From: JAFCUW01 sp049897565
Lineage (GTDB): Bacteria; Pseudomonadota; Gammaproteobacteria; Burkholderiales; Burkholderiaceae_D
Assembly: GCF_049897565.1 (NCBI RefSeq)
Contig: NZ_JAFCWM010000004.1
Coordinates: 1 to 64,000 of the forward strand
Direction: 5' to 3'
Length of the DNA stretch: 64,000 nt
Below the pieces are notes generated by a model. That model searched no databases and was not told the DNA's origin. It worked only from the letters and a program-made list of their open reading frames with translations. The position numbers and the translations under genes were made by a program. Of the stretch, positions 1-7,925 are shown piece by piece. Numbering within the stretch: position 1 is the first letter of the stretch; every line of letters begins with the position of its first letter.

Positions 1-353
1 CGCATGGCGACGATTTTCGGTTGGCGTTTGTCGACCGTATAGGGCGGAGTCCGCCCACTGAGCGCCGAAAGGCATGAAAACGCGCGGAAATCGCCCTGAA
101 AAGCGGCTAGAACTTGGTTCTCAGGAGGCATGCGGGTTTGGATCGATAAATTTCGACTGATCATCGATAAAACCCGAAGGTATTCATGCCTTTTTCAACG
201 CCCTGTTAAGATGCAGTTGTGTGAGTGACGCACCTTCCGGCAGCATCCGAAGAAGACGAACACCTCAGCAGGTTAGCCGGTCGCCTCAAGGATCGGCACC
301 AGAATTTTTCGACCCGCTCAAGCGTTTGCGGCGGACCTAACGCAGGAGATTTC
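1..353. other. Gene-poor left edge
   Basis: No convincing gene is visible here. A 32-codon frame at 130-228 (+) follows a good AGGAGG and holds two copies of the word ATCGATAAA, but its protein resembles nothing I recognise. I do not call it a gene. Confidence 0.5.
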
Positions 354-512
354 ATGCCCACCACTACCCATCCCCCGAAACATGTCGTGCGCGAATACCT
401 GGCGCGCCGTGCGCGCGATTCGAAACCGCCACCGACCCCGGAAGAAATCCGCCGACAGCTTGGATGGGGCATGTTGATGGAAGATTTCAAGGTCGTCGCC
501 ACGCGCAGCTGA
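354..512 (+). CDS. Small hypothetical protein (52 aa)
   Basis: A 52-residue protein starting at the ATG at 354, chosen because AGGAG lies 5 bases upstream at 344-348. The frame stays open further upstream to 225, but without a comparable ribosome-binding site. The peptide is basic in its first half and has a proline-rich centre (KPPPTPEEIRRQLGWG) that could be a short helix. There is no signal peptide or membrane segment. I do not recognise the family and infer no function. Confidence 0.55.
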   Translation: MPTTTHPPKHVVREYLARRARDSKPPPTPEEIRRQLGWGMLMEDFKVVATRS

Positions 513-623
513 CTTCCTCGATTCCTACACCGTGCGTCGTCCCGTCCTATGTGCGGAACGGCAAGCAAACAGCATGAAGTCAAAATCATTACACAACAAG
601 TCATCAACTCAGGAGAGCTACCC

Positions 624-755
624 ATGACCAAGCGAATCGGAAACAAAGACGAAGCCCAACAACGCGGCAAGCACGAAAAGAAGGACATCAAGCGCACCAA
701 CAAGGCACGCGAGCTGATCAAGCAAGCCATCGCCAGGGCCAAGTATCACAACTAG
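624..755 (+). CDS. Small, very basic hypothetical protein (43 aa)
   Basis: A 43-residue protein from the ATG at 624, with AGGAGAG at 611-617. It is strongly basic (many Lys and Arg, e.g. KHEKKDIKRTNKARELIKQ) with no hydrophobic stretch, so it is probably cytosolic. It could bind nucleic acid or ribosomes, but that is inference from charge alone. A hairpin with a T-run about 60 bases downstream (819-847) suggests it ends its own short transcript. Family not recognised. Confidence 0.6.
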   Translation: MTKRIGNKDEAQQRGKHEKKDIKRTNKARELIKQAIARAKYHN

Positions 756-818
756 GTGCGCAACCAGCCGATGGAAATGTCGCTGCCACCAGCCTGATAG
801 TTTTTCGCTGTCGATCCG

Positions 819-847
819 CCCACCCCGGCAACGGTGTGGGTTTTTTT
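819..847 (+). terminator. Intrinsic terminator after the 43-aa gene
   Basis: CCCAC at 819-823 pairs with GTGGG at 836-840, with further inner C-G pairs, and seven T residues follow directly (841-847). This is a standard Rho-independent terminator shape for the small gene ending at 755. Confidence 0.75.
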
Positions 848-986
848 GCGTCTGGACGCATACATAGGGGGCGCCACTGGCCGACGCGCGCGCCATTCGC
901 CGGTGGCCAGCCGCCATTCACCGAAAACCGCTGTCGCCGGCGATGCGGGCGCGCTATCGTGGCGCTGTTCTTATCAGGAGGCGACC

Positions 987-1370
987 GTGAACGACAATAA
1001 TTCTTACTACTGGCGCAAGCAGCTGATGTGGGGGCTGCTGTTGATTGGCCTCGGCGGCGCGCTGCTGCTGGACCGGCTCGATATCTTGGACATCCATGAC
1101 TTATGGCATTATTGGCCGCTGATGTTGATCGTGATCGGCATTAACAAGATGATCGGCTATCCCACCGCACAGGACTTCACCAGCGGCTTGTGGATCTGTT
1201 TCATCGGCATCTGGCTGTTCGCCAATTTCGAGCACATGTTCGGGATGACGTTTCGCAACAGCTGGCCCTACCTGATCATCGCGTGGGGCATCACGCTGGT
1301 GTTGAAGCCATTCATCCGCGAGCGTTTTGCCGTCAATGCACCGAACAAGGAGTCCAGCCATGAAAAGTGA
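987..1370 (+). CDS. LiaF-like transmembrane protein (127 aa)
   Basis: A small integral membrane protein starting at the GTG at 987, preceded by AGGAGG at 977-982. An upstream in-frame ATG at 834 has no ribosome-binding site and lies in the terminator. The 127 residues hold four hydrophobic segments, among them a WGLLLIGLGGALLL helix and repeated WPL/WPY turns. This is typical of the LiaF transmembrane domain (DUF5668) found beside envelope-stress two-component systems. It overlaps the next gene by 11 bases, so the two are translationally coupled. Assignment rests on pattern and context; the exact function is unknown. Confidence 0.8.
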   Translation: MNDNNSYYWRKQLMWGLLLIGLGGALLLDRLDILDIHDLWHYWPLMLIVIGINKMIGYPTAQDFTSGLWICFIGIWLFANFEHMFGMTFRNSWPYLIIAWGITLVLKPFIRERFAVNAPNKESSHEK

Positions 1371-2067
1371 AGTCCATAACAAGAGCATGTCGCGCCAGGT
1401 GATTCTCGGCATCCTGGTCATCGGGATGGGGCTGCTGTTCCTCGCCGACAACCTGAACATCTGGGACTTCCGCCGTTCGCTGCAGTTCTGGCCGATGGTG
1501 CTGATCATGGTCGGCGTGTTCAAGCTGTTCGATACCAGCAGCTCGGACGGCTACATCCTCGGCTGCGGCCTGATTCTGGTCGGCGTGCTGATGGTGCTGC
1601 AACGGCTCGGGATCATCTATTTCTCGTGGCGCGCCATGTGGCCCCTCATTCTAATCGCGCTGGGCGCCTCGGTGCTGTACCGCGCGGTCAGCGGGCGGCG
1701 CCTGGTCGCCTCGTCGCTGAAAGGCGAGGCGCTGCAGCTGGACGACTCCATCAACGCCACCGCCATACTCGGCGGCTTCGAGCGGCGCATCCACAGCCAG
1801 GATTTCAAGGGCGGCGAAGTGACCGCGATCATGGGCGGCTGCGCGCTCGACATGCGCGGCGCCCACATCCAGACCGAGGCGGTGATCAACGTGTTCGTGA
1901 TGTGGGGCGGGATCACCATCAAGTGTCCGCCTGACTGGACCGTGATTTTGCACGGCACGCCCATCATGGGCGGCTTTACCGAGAAGACCACGCCGCCGCC
2001 GGACAGCAGCAAGCGCCTGATCATCCGGGGCTACGCCATCATGGGTGGCGTCGAAGTGCGCAACTGA
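1360..2067 (+). CDS. LiaF-domain membrane protein (DUF5668 + LiaF C-terminal domain)
   Basis: A 235-residue protein from the ATG at 1360 (AAGGAG upstream). The N-terminal ~110 residues repeat the four-helix arrangement of the preceding gene. The C-terminal half (about 125-235) is the glycine-rich beta domain of LiaF / cell-wall-antibiotic-response proteins, with the recurrent 'ILGG', 'IMGG', 'MWGG' turns. In Firmicutes LiaF restrains the LiaS kinase. Here the gene runs directly into a kinase-regulator pair (stop and next start overlap by one base), so a role in modulating that kinase is a reasonable inference. Confidence 0.85.
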   Translation: MKSEVHNKSMSRQVILGILVIGMGLLFLADNLNIWDFRRSLQFWPMVLIMVGVFKLFDTSSSDGYILGCGLILVGVLMVLQRLGIIYFSWRAMWPLILIALGASVLYRAVSGRRLVASSLKGEALQLDDSINATAILGGFERRIHSQDFKGGEVTAIMGGCALDMRGAHIQTEAVINVFVMWGGITIKCPPDWTVILHGTPIMGGFTEKTTPPPDSSKRLIIRGYAIMGGVEVRN

Positions 2068-3134
2068 TGCAGGGACCGTTCTTCGGTGGGCGTGGCGCGC
2101 TACTGTACGTATCGGGCTGGCTGCTGCTGGCGCTGATGCTGTCGGCGCTGGTGGCCAGCATGGCCGGCGCCGGCTGGATCAACAGCCTGCTGTTCGCGGT
2201 CCCGCTGCTGCTGCTGTATGCGGTCGGCTGCAGTTTCTCGGCGTATTACATGTGCCGCGCCTGGCCGCTTGAAAAGCAAAGCGGGCTGTCGATCCTGGCG
2301 GTGTTTTGCGTCAGCGCGCTGATGGCGTCGGCCGGCTGGACCGGCGTTGGCAACGGGTGGAACGCGCTGCTGCAGTCGAGCGGGCAGGAATGGGCCGGGG
2401 TCGAGATGAGCACGTCGATGAAGGCGCTGATGTTCGCGCTCGGCGTGGTGCTGTATGGCCTGGCGGCGCTGGGGAACTACCTGGCGATCGAACAGGCCAG
2501 GGCGCGAAAGTCGGAGCGGCGTGAACTCGAAGCGCAGGTGGCGGCGCAAGATGCCGAGCTGCGCATGCTGCGCACGCAGATCGATCCGCATTTCCTGTTC
2601 AATAGTCTCAATTCGATCAGCGCGCTCACGTCGAGCAATCCGGCCGGCGCCCGTGCGATGACCTTGCAACTGGCCGATTTTTTTCGCCACAGCCTGGGAC
2701 AGGAAGCGCACCGCAAGGTCACGCTCGCGGCGGAGCTGACGATGGCGCTCGATTTCCTGGCCATCGAACAGGTGCGCTTCGGCGAGCGCCTGGCCGTGCA
2801 GCAGCAGGTGTCGGGCGAGGCGCTGGCCTGCCTGCTGCCGCCGATGATCCTGCAGCCGCTGGTGGAGAATGCGGTCAAGCACGGCATCGGCAATCTGACC
2901 GAAGGCGGCGTGGTACGGATCATCGCCACGCGTGCCGGCACGATGTTGCGACTGGCACTGGAGAACGACGTCGATGCCGACCTGCCGGCGGCGACGCGGC
3001 ACGGCATCGGCCTTGCCAACGTGCGCCAGCGCCTGGCGGCCGCATATGGCGAAGAAGCCGCGGTGCACTGGTCGCGGCGCGAGAATGTGTTCCGGGTGGA
3101 GCTGACGCTGCCAGCCGAAAGCCAGGGAGTTTGA
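2067..3134 (+). CDS. LytS/AlgZ-type sensor histidine kinase
   Basis: A 355-residue membrane kinase. Four hydrophobic segments fill roughly the first 140 residues and a short coiled linker follows. The His_kinase domain carries the phospho-acceptor motif QIDPHFLFNSLNSI near residue 175. A HATPase domain has the N-box 'LVENAVKHGI' and the G-box 'HGIGLANVRQRL'. This is the kinase class that pairs with LytTR regulators, and one follows one base after the stop. No extracytoplasmic sensor domain is visible, so sensing is probably within the membrane or through the LiaF-like partners. The ATG at 2067 overlaps the previous stop. Confidence 0.92.
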   Translation: MQGPFFGGRGALLYVSGWLLLALMLSALVASMAGAGWINSLLFAVPLLLLYAVGCSFSAYYMCRAWPLEKQSGLSILAVFCVSALMASAGWTGVGNGWNALLQSSGQEWAGVEMSTSMKALMFALGVVLYGLAALGNYLAIEQARARKSERRELEAQVAAQDAELRMLRTQIDPHFLFNSLNSISALTSSNPAGARAMTLQLADFFRHSLGQEAHRKVTLAAELTMALDFLAIEQVRFGERLAVQQQVSGEALACLLPPMILQPLVENAVKHGIGNLTEGGVVRIIATRAGTMLRLALENDVDADLPAATRHGIGLANVRQRLAAAYGEEAAVHWSRRENVFRVELTLPAESQGV

Positions 3135-3135
3135 G

Positions 3136-3858
3136 ATGCGGGTAATTATCGTCGACGACGAACAGCTGGCGCGCGGCGTGCTGCGCGAATACCTGGGCGC
3201 GCACGCCGACGTTGAAATTGTAGGCGAGTGCGCCAACGGCTTCGAGGCGGTCAAGGCGATCGCCGAACTGGCGCCGGACCTGGTGTTCCTCGATATCCAG
3301 ATGCCGAAGCTGAACGGGTTCGAAGTGCTGGAGCTGGCCGGCGCGGCGACGCGCTTTATCTTCGTCACCGCTTACGAGCAGTACGCGATCAAGGCGTTCG
3401 AGGTGCACGCGGTCGATTACCTGCTCAAGCCATTCAGCCAGCAGCGCTTCGACGTGGCGCTGGCGCATGCGCGCGGTGCGCCGGCGCCGGCTTTGGACGG
3501 TGTGCTGCAGGAGGCGGCCAGGCGCAACGCGCCGCTCGAGCGGGTACTGATCCGCGACGGCGCCAAGGTGCACGTGATCGCGGCGGCGGACATCGACTGC
3601 ATCGAGGCGCAGGACGACTATGTGCAGATCAGCGCCGGCGGCAAGGCGTGGCTGAAGAACCAGCGGCTGGCGGAACTGGAGGCGCAGCTCGATGGCGCTC
3701 GCTTCGTGCGGATCCATCGCTCATACATCGTCAACCTGGAGCGCATGAGCAGGATCGAGCCGGCGGGGAAGGACAGCCACGCGGCGGTGCTGCAGGATGG
3801 GCGGCGCATACCGATCAGCCGCAGCGGGTATCAGAAGCTGCGGGCGTTGCTGGGGTAG
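3136..3858 (+). CDS. LytTR-family response regulator
   Basis: A 240-residue regulator. The receiver domain (1-120) has the acidic pair DD at 7-8, the phospho-acceptor Asp53 in 'FLDIQMP' and the conserved Lys in 'LLKPF'. The C-terminal ~105 residues form a LytTR DNA-binding domain ('DYVQI', 'RIHRSYIVNLERM'). It is the partner of the LytS-type kinase one base upstream. Likely targets are envelope genes and perhaps its own operon (inference). Its end faces the convergent repair operon across 78 bases that hold no obvious strong terminator. Confidence 0.93.
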   Translation: MRVIIVDDEQLARGVLREYLGAHADVEIVGECANGFEAVKAIAELAPDLVFLDIQMPKLNGFEVLELAGAATRFIFVTAYEQYAIKAFEVHAVDYLLKPFSQQRFDVALAHARGAPAPALDGVLQEAARRNAPLERVLIRDGAKVHVIAAADIDCIEAQDDYVQISAGGKAWLKNQRLAELEAQLDGARFVRIHRSYIVNLERMSRIEPAGKDSHAAVLQDGRRIPISRSGYQKLRALLG

Positions 3859-3936
3859 TGGCTGCGCTTGAAAATGGGGTCCCGGGTTCGCGAGGACGAC
3901 GTGCCTGAGCCGCGATCTCAAAAAACAATTGCGCGG

Positions 3937-6189
3937 CTACGCAACCAGCCCCCACCAGCGTGGCAGCAGCGCCTGCACGTCGGCCTGCGCGAAGCGGTCG
4001 TCGATCAGGTAGACGACGCCTTTGTCATCGGTGGCGCGAATCACGCGGCCGGCCGCCTGCACCACTTTCTGGATGCCGGGGTACAGGTAGGTGTAGTCGT
4101 AGCCGGCGCCGAACGTGGCTTCCATGCGCTGGCGCACCTGCTCGTTGACCGGGTTCATTTGCGGCAGTCCGAGCGTGGCGATGAACGCGCCGATCAGCCG
4201 CGCGCCCGGCAGGTCGATGCCTTCGCCGAACGAGCCGCCCAGCACCGCAAAGCCGATGCCGCGGCCGTCGACGGCGAAGCGCGCCAGGAATGCCGCGCGC
4301 TCGGCTTCGTCCATCTTGCGCGACTGCTGCCACATCGGGATCGCCGGGTGCTGCTCGCTGAAGGCGCGCGCGACCTGATCGAGATAATCGAAGCTGCTGA
4401 AAAACGCCAGGTAGTTACCCGGCGTCTCGGCGTACTGGCGCGCCACCAGCTCGGCGATCGGCGCGACCGAGCGGGCGCGGTGCTGGAAGCGCGTCGAGAT
4501 GCGATTGATGACGTGGACCTGCAGCTGGTCTTTGGAAAACGGCGACTCGACGTCGATCCACGCGGTGTCCTCCGGCATGCCCAGGGCGTCGCTGTAGTAG
4601 TGCCAGGGGCTGAGCGTGGCCGAAAACAGCGCGCTCGAATAGGCGGCCGCAAAGCGCGGCTTGAGAAACGGCGCCGGCACGATATTGCGGATGCACAGCG
4701 TGGAGCCGTGGGCGGCGTCGCGCGAGACGTCGAACAGCGAATGGGCGCCGAAGGTTTCGGACAGCCGCGCGAAGTGCATGGCATCGAAGTAGAAGCGCTG
4801 CAGCGCCGGATCGAGCGGCGCCGGATTCTCGGCCAAAAATTCGGTGATCTCACTGACGGCGCCCTGCAGGTTGGCGAGCAGCTTGTCGGGCAGCGCCGGC
4901 ATTACCTGGTAAGGCGCGGCAGACTCCTTATCGAGTTCAGTCCAGTTGCGCGATACGCGGTCGAGCGATTTTTTCAGCAGCGGCGGCGCCACCGCACGGG
5001 CGCCGCGCAAGGCGCCGCGCGACAGCCCGGCCGAATACATCGAGCGGCTGCGCGCGACCAGGTTGTGCGCTTCGTCGACCAGAACGCTGACGCGCCACTG
5101 ATTAGCCAGCGTCAGCGCGTACAGCATCGCGCCGCCGTCGAAGTAGTAGTTGTAGTCGCCGACGATGACGTCGGCCCACTTGGCCATTTCGCTGCCGAGA
5201 TAATAGGGACAGACGCCGTGCGCCAGCGCCGTGGTGCGCAGCGTGCCGCGGTCGAGCACCGGCAGGTCGGCGGCGGCGCTGCGCGCGGCGGGCAGGCGGT
5301 CGTAAAAACCTTTGGCCAGCGGGCAGGAGTCGCCGTGGCAGGCCTTGTCGGGATGTTCGCAGGCCTTGTCGCGGGCGGCCAGTTCGAGCACCCGCAGCGG
5401 AATCACGCCGCAACGTATCGTCGCCAGCGCATCGAGCGCAAGCTGCCGGCCGGGCGTTTTGGCGGCGAGGAAGAAGACCTTGTCGAGCTTCTGGCCAGGC
5501 GCCGCTTTCAGCACCGGGAACAAGGTGCCGACGGTCTTGCCGATGCCGGTAGGCGCCTGCGCCAGCACGCATCGTGCGCTGCTGTTGGCGCGGAAGATGG
5601 TCTCGGCCAGGTGGCGCTGGCCGGGGCGAAATTGCGGATGCGGGAACTGCAGGCCGGCCAGCGCGCTGTTTCTCGCTTCGCGGTGCGCCAGTTCGCGGCC
5701 GGCCCAGGCGACGAACCGGTCGCAGTGGGCGGCGAACTGCGCGGCCAGATCGGCAGCGCTGGCCGTTTCGCGCAGCAGCGTTTCGGTCTGGCGTCCGATA
5801 TCGAAGTAGACCAGCGCCAGGTTGACAGAATCGAGACCGAGTTTCTGGCACAGCAGGTGGCCGTACACGCGCAGCTGGGCCCAGTGCAGGTGGCGGTGGC
5901 GCTCCGGCATGCGGTCGAGGCGACCGCGGTAGGTCTTGATTTCTTCGAGCAGGTTCTGGTCCGGATCGTAACCGTCGGCGCGCCCGCGCACCAGCAGCGG
6001 CCCGTGTTCGCCGGACAGGCTCACTTCGGCCTGGTACGTCGGGCCGCGCCGGCCGGTGACGATCGCGTGGCCGGCGATGCCTTCCTGGGCGGTGGGCGAG
6101 GGCGTGAAGCGCAGGTCGAGGTCACCGGCCTTGGCGGTGAATTCGCACAGCGCGCGCACGGCGACGACGTAGTTCGCGTCTAGCGTCAC
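3937..6189 (-). CDS. Fe-S (XPD/DinG-like) DNA helicase with N-terminal RecB-like nuclease domain
   Basis: A 750-residue superfamily 2 helicase. The GTG start at 6189 overlaps the TGA of the upstream nuclease gene (GTGA), giving tight coupling. An in-frame extension further upstream runs through that gene and is rejected. The N-terminal ~130 residues hold a RecB/Cas4-like PD-(D/E)XK core: 'RADGYD', then 'LLEEIKTYRG', then 'QLRVYGHLL'. Walker A 'APTGIGKT' is near residue 210. Four cysteines in 'ACEHPDKACHGDSC' and 'GVCPYY' (about 275-325) form the iron-sulfur domain, and 'VDEAH' lies near 370. The C-terminal motor shows 'AAGRVIRATDD'. It probably unwinds damaged DNA for the partner nuclease. 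Confidence 0.9.
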   Translation of the reverse strand: MTLDANYVVAVRALCEFTAKAGDLDLRFTPSPTAQEGIAGHAIVTGRRGPTYQAEVSLSGEHGPLLVRGRADGYDPDQNLLEEIKTYRGRLDRMPERHRHLHWAQLRVYGHLLCQKLGLDSVNLALVYFDIGRQTETLLRETASAADLAAQFAAHCDRFVAWAGRELAHREARNSALAGLQFPHPQFRPGQRHLAETIFRANSSARCVLAQAPTGIGKTVGTLFPVLKAAPGQKLDKVFFLAAKTPGRQLALDALATIRCGVIPLRVLELAARDKACEHPDKACHGDSCPLAKGFYDRLPAARSAAADLPVLDRGTLRTTALAHGVCPYYLGSEMAKWADVIVGDYNYYFDGGAMLYALTLANQWRVSVLVDEAHNLVARSRSMYSAGLSRGALRGARAVAPPLLKKSLDRVSRNWTELDKESAAPYQVMPALPDKLLANLQGAVSEITEFLAENPAPLDPALQRFYFDAMHFARLSETFGAHSLFDVSRDAAHGSTLCIRNIVPAPFLKPRFAAAYSSALFSATLSPWHYYSDALGMPEDTAWIDVESPFSKDQLQVHVINRISTRFQHRARSVAPIAELVARQYAETPGNYLAFFSSFDYLDQVARAFSEQHPAIPMWQQSRKMDEAERAAFLARFAVDGRGIGFAVLGGSFGEGIDLPGARLIGAFIATLGLPQMNPVNEQVRQRMEATFGAGYDYTYLYPGIQKVVQAAGRVIRATDDKGVVYLIDDRFAQADVQALLPRWWGLVA

Positions 6190-7832
6190 GCGGCCGGCTC
6201 CAGCCACTGCAGGTAGCACACGGAAATTGGCATCTGGTGCGTGGCGCAGTAAGCGATCCAGCGCACCTGGTTGTCCTGCAGCCGGTCGCCTGGGCCCTTC
6301 ACTTCGATCATGTTGTAGCGCCGCTCGGCGGGCCAGAACTGGATCAGGTCGGGAAAGCCGGTGCGGTTGGCCTGGACGTCGAGCAGGATGCGTTCGAACA
6401 TTTTCTTCAGGTGGACGGCGGGGATGCAGGCCAGCGCCAGTTCGAGCAGGTCGGCGTCGATGGCGTCCCAGGCAACGAACGGCGACTGGATGCCGCGCTT
6501 GGCGGCGAAGTTGGCGCGGATGGTGTCGCGCCAGCGGTCGGCATCGAGTTCGGCCAGGCAAGCGGAAAATTCCGCGGCGCGGCGCTGGTGGAAGTCGGGG
6601 CTGTACAGGTCCGCCGGACCGCGGTGGAACGGGTGGAAGAAGGCGCCGGGAATGGCGCTGAAGACGGCGCGCCAGCACAACAGGCCGAACAGGGCGTTGA
6701 TCAGCGCGTTCTCGACGTAGAACACGGGCGCGTCCGCGCGCGCCAGGTGGTCGCGTACGACGCCCTCGACCCACCATTGGGCGTTTGGCATCGGCAGGCG
6801 CAGCTCGAGCGTCGACACGGCCGGGCTGCGCGGCGCGCGCGTGGTGGGACGGCCCAGCTGGCGCGTCAGGCGCGGCGAGATGCGCAGCAGCAGCTGGCGT
6901 TCGGCTTCGCTTTCGGGCGCGCGCTGGGCGGCGATGAGCATCTGGTAGGCGAGCGCGTACTGCTTATTTTTTTCGAGCACGCGGATGGCGCGGCCGCGGG
7001 CGCCGGGGAAACTGCAGCGCGCATACAGGCTGTAGGCGTGGCTCCAGTCCTTCATTTTTTCGTAGTGCTGGGCGACCTGGAACAGCAGCCGTTCGCGCCG
7101 GCTGTTGAGCCAGTCGTTCTCGAACTCGCCGGACGGCAGCGAGCGCAACACGTCTTCGGCGGTGGCGCTGGCCTGGAAGCGTTCCTTGCAGTGGTGCAGT
7201 TCTAGGTAGTGGTCGATGTCGCGGCGGCTGCGAAAGCCGCGCGAGGCGGGCGAAAACTCGACCTGCTCGTAGCGGTAGACGCCAAGGTCGGACAGCACGA
7301 ATTCGGTCCAGTCCTGGCGGAAGTTGCCGAAGAAGATAAGGCGCAGGCGGTCGCACAGCGGCTTGACCAGGATGTGGAACACCTGGTCTGTGCAGTCGCG
7401 GTGCCAGGCGGAGAACTTGCGTGCAGCGCCGAAGCCGGCGCGCAAGGCGGCCAGCTGCTCGGATTTGCGCGCGCCTTTTTGATGCAGCGATAACTGGAAG
7501 ATCGTGCCGATCTCGGGCTTGGACAGCAGCTCGAACAATGAATCGAGCGAGAGCACGGGGTCCGGCTCGATCCAGCCGGCCGGCAGGTGGCGCGCGGCCT
7601 CGATAGCGCAGCCGATCTCGGCATAGTTGAGCTTACTGGCGCGAAACAGCGTGCCCTTGCGCATGACCATGCGCACGAACAGCGCGCGCGACGGTTGCGG
7701 CAACGATGGGAACAGGCCGAGGAATGCTTTCTCATCGTCGGCCAGCAGGTCGCTGTAACGCTCGCCGATCCAGTCCAGTACGCGCTGGAAATTGTCCAGG
7801 TAGTAGAACTGGTTTTCTAGGACTTTGATCAT
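6186..7832 (-). CDS. FAN1-type VRR-NUC structure-specific nuclease
   Basis: A 548-residue protein resembling bacterial FAN1. The C-terminal VRR-NUC domain carries the PD-(D/E)XK signature: 'TGFPDLIQFW', then 'MIEVKGPGD', then 'LQDNQVRWI', at about residues 490-530. The middle is helical and TPR-like ('HYEKMKDWSHAYSLYARC'), as expected for FAN1. FAN1 enzymes cut 5' flaps and help unhook interstrand crosslinks. This is the first gene of a two-gene operon with the Fe-S helicase, and a LexA-like box sits 28-47 bases upstream. The ATG at 7832 has only a weak ribosome-binding site. Domain assignment is firm; the joint action with the helicase is inferred from overlap and family roles. Confidence 0.9.
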   Translation of the reverse strand: MIKVLENQFYYLDNFQRVLDWIGERYSDLLADDEKAFLGLFPSLPQPSRALFVRMVMRKGTLFRASKLNYAEIGCAIEAARHLPAGWIEPDPVLSLDSLFELLSKPEIGTIFQLSLHQKGARKSEQLAALRAGFGAARKFSAWHRDCTDQVFHILVKPLCDRLRLIFFGNFRQDWTEFVLSDLGVYRYEQVEFSPASRGFRSRRDIDHYLELHHCKERFQASATAEDVLRSLPSGEFENDWLNSRRERLLFQVAQHYEKMKDWSHAYSLYARCSFPGARGRAIRVLEKNKQYALAYQMLIAAQRAPESEAERQLLLRISPRLTRQLGRPTTRAPRSPAVSTLELRLPMPNAQWWVEGVVRDHLARADAPVFYVENALINALFGLLCWRAVFSAIPGAFFHPFHRGPADLYSPDFHQRRAAEFSACLAELDADRWRDTIRANFAAKRGIQSPFVAWDAIDADLLELALACIPAVHLKKMFERILLDVQANRTGFPDLIQFWPAERRYNMIEVKGPGDRLQDNQVRWIAYCATHQMPISVCYLQWLEPAA

Positions 7833-7859
7833 TGTGGCCGGCCGGACTTCCTGGTGCTG

Positions 7860-7879
7860 TACTGTGCTTATATACAGTA
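7860..7879. promoter_or_regulatory. LexA (SOS) box upstream of the FAN1-helicase operon
   Basis: TACTGTGCTTATATACAGTA matches the classical LexA operator CTGT-N8-ACAG with outer TA/TA symmetry. It lies just upstream of the nuclease start at 7832, and on that strand a TATACT-like -10 overlaps it. LexA repression with induction by DNA damage is therefore likely. Confidence 0.82.
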
Positions 7880-7925
7880 TAACCGAGGAAGCTGGCCGAC
7901 CCCAGCGAAATCCGGTGCGCAGCGC

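Noticed and set aside
130..228. 32-codon frame with a good AGGAGG at the left edge
   Set aside because: The peptide resembles nothing and the frame is short enough to be chance; only the ribosome-binding site supports it.
3868..6183. Long plus-strand open frame antisense to the helicase gene
   Set aside because: Low-complexity Arg/Gly/Ala protein in a GC-rich shadow frame; the opposite strand has clear helicase motifs.
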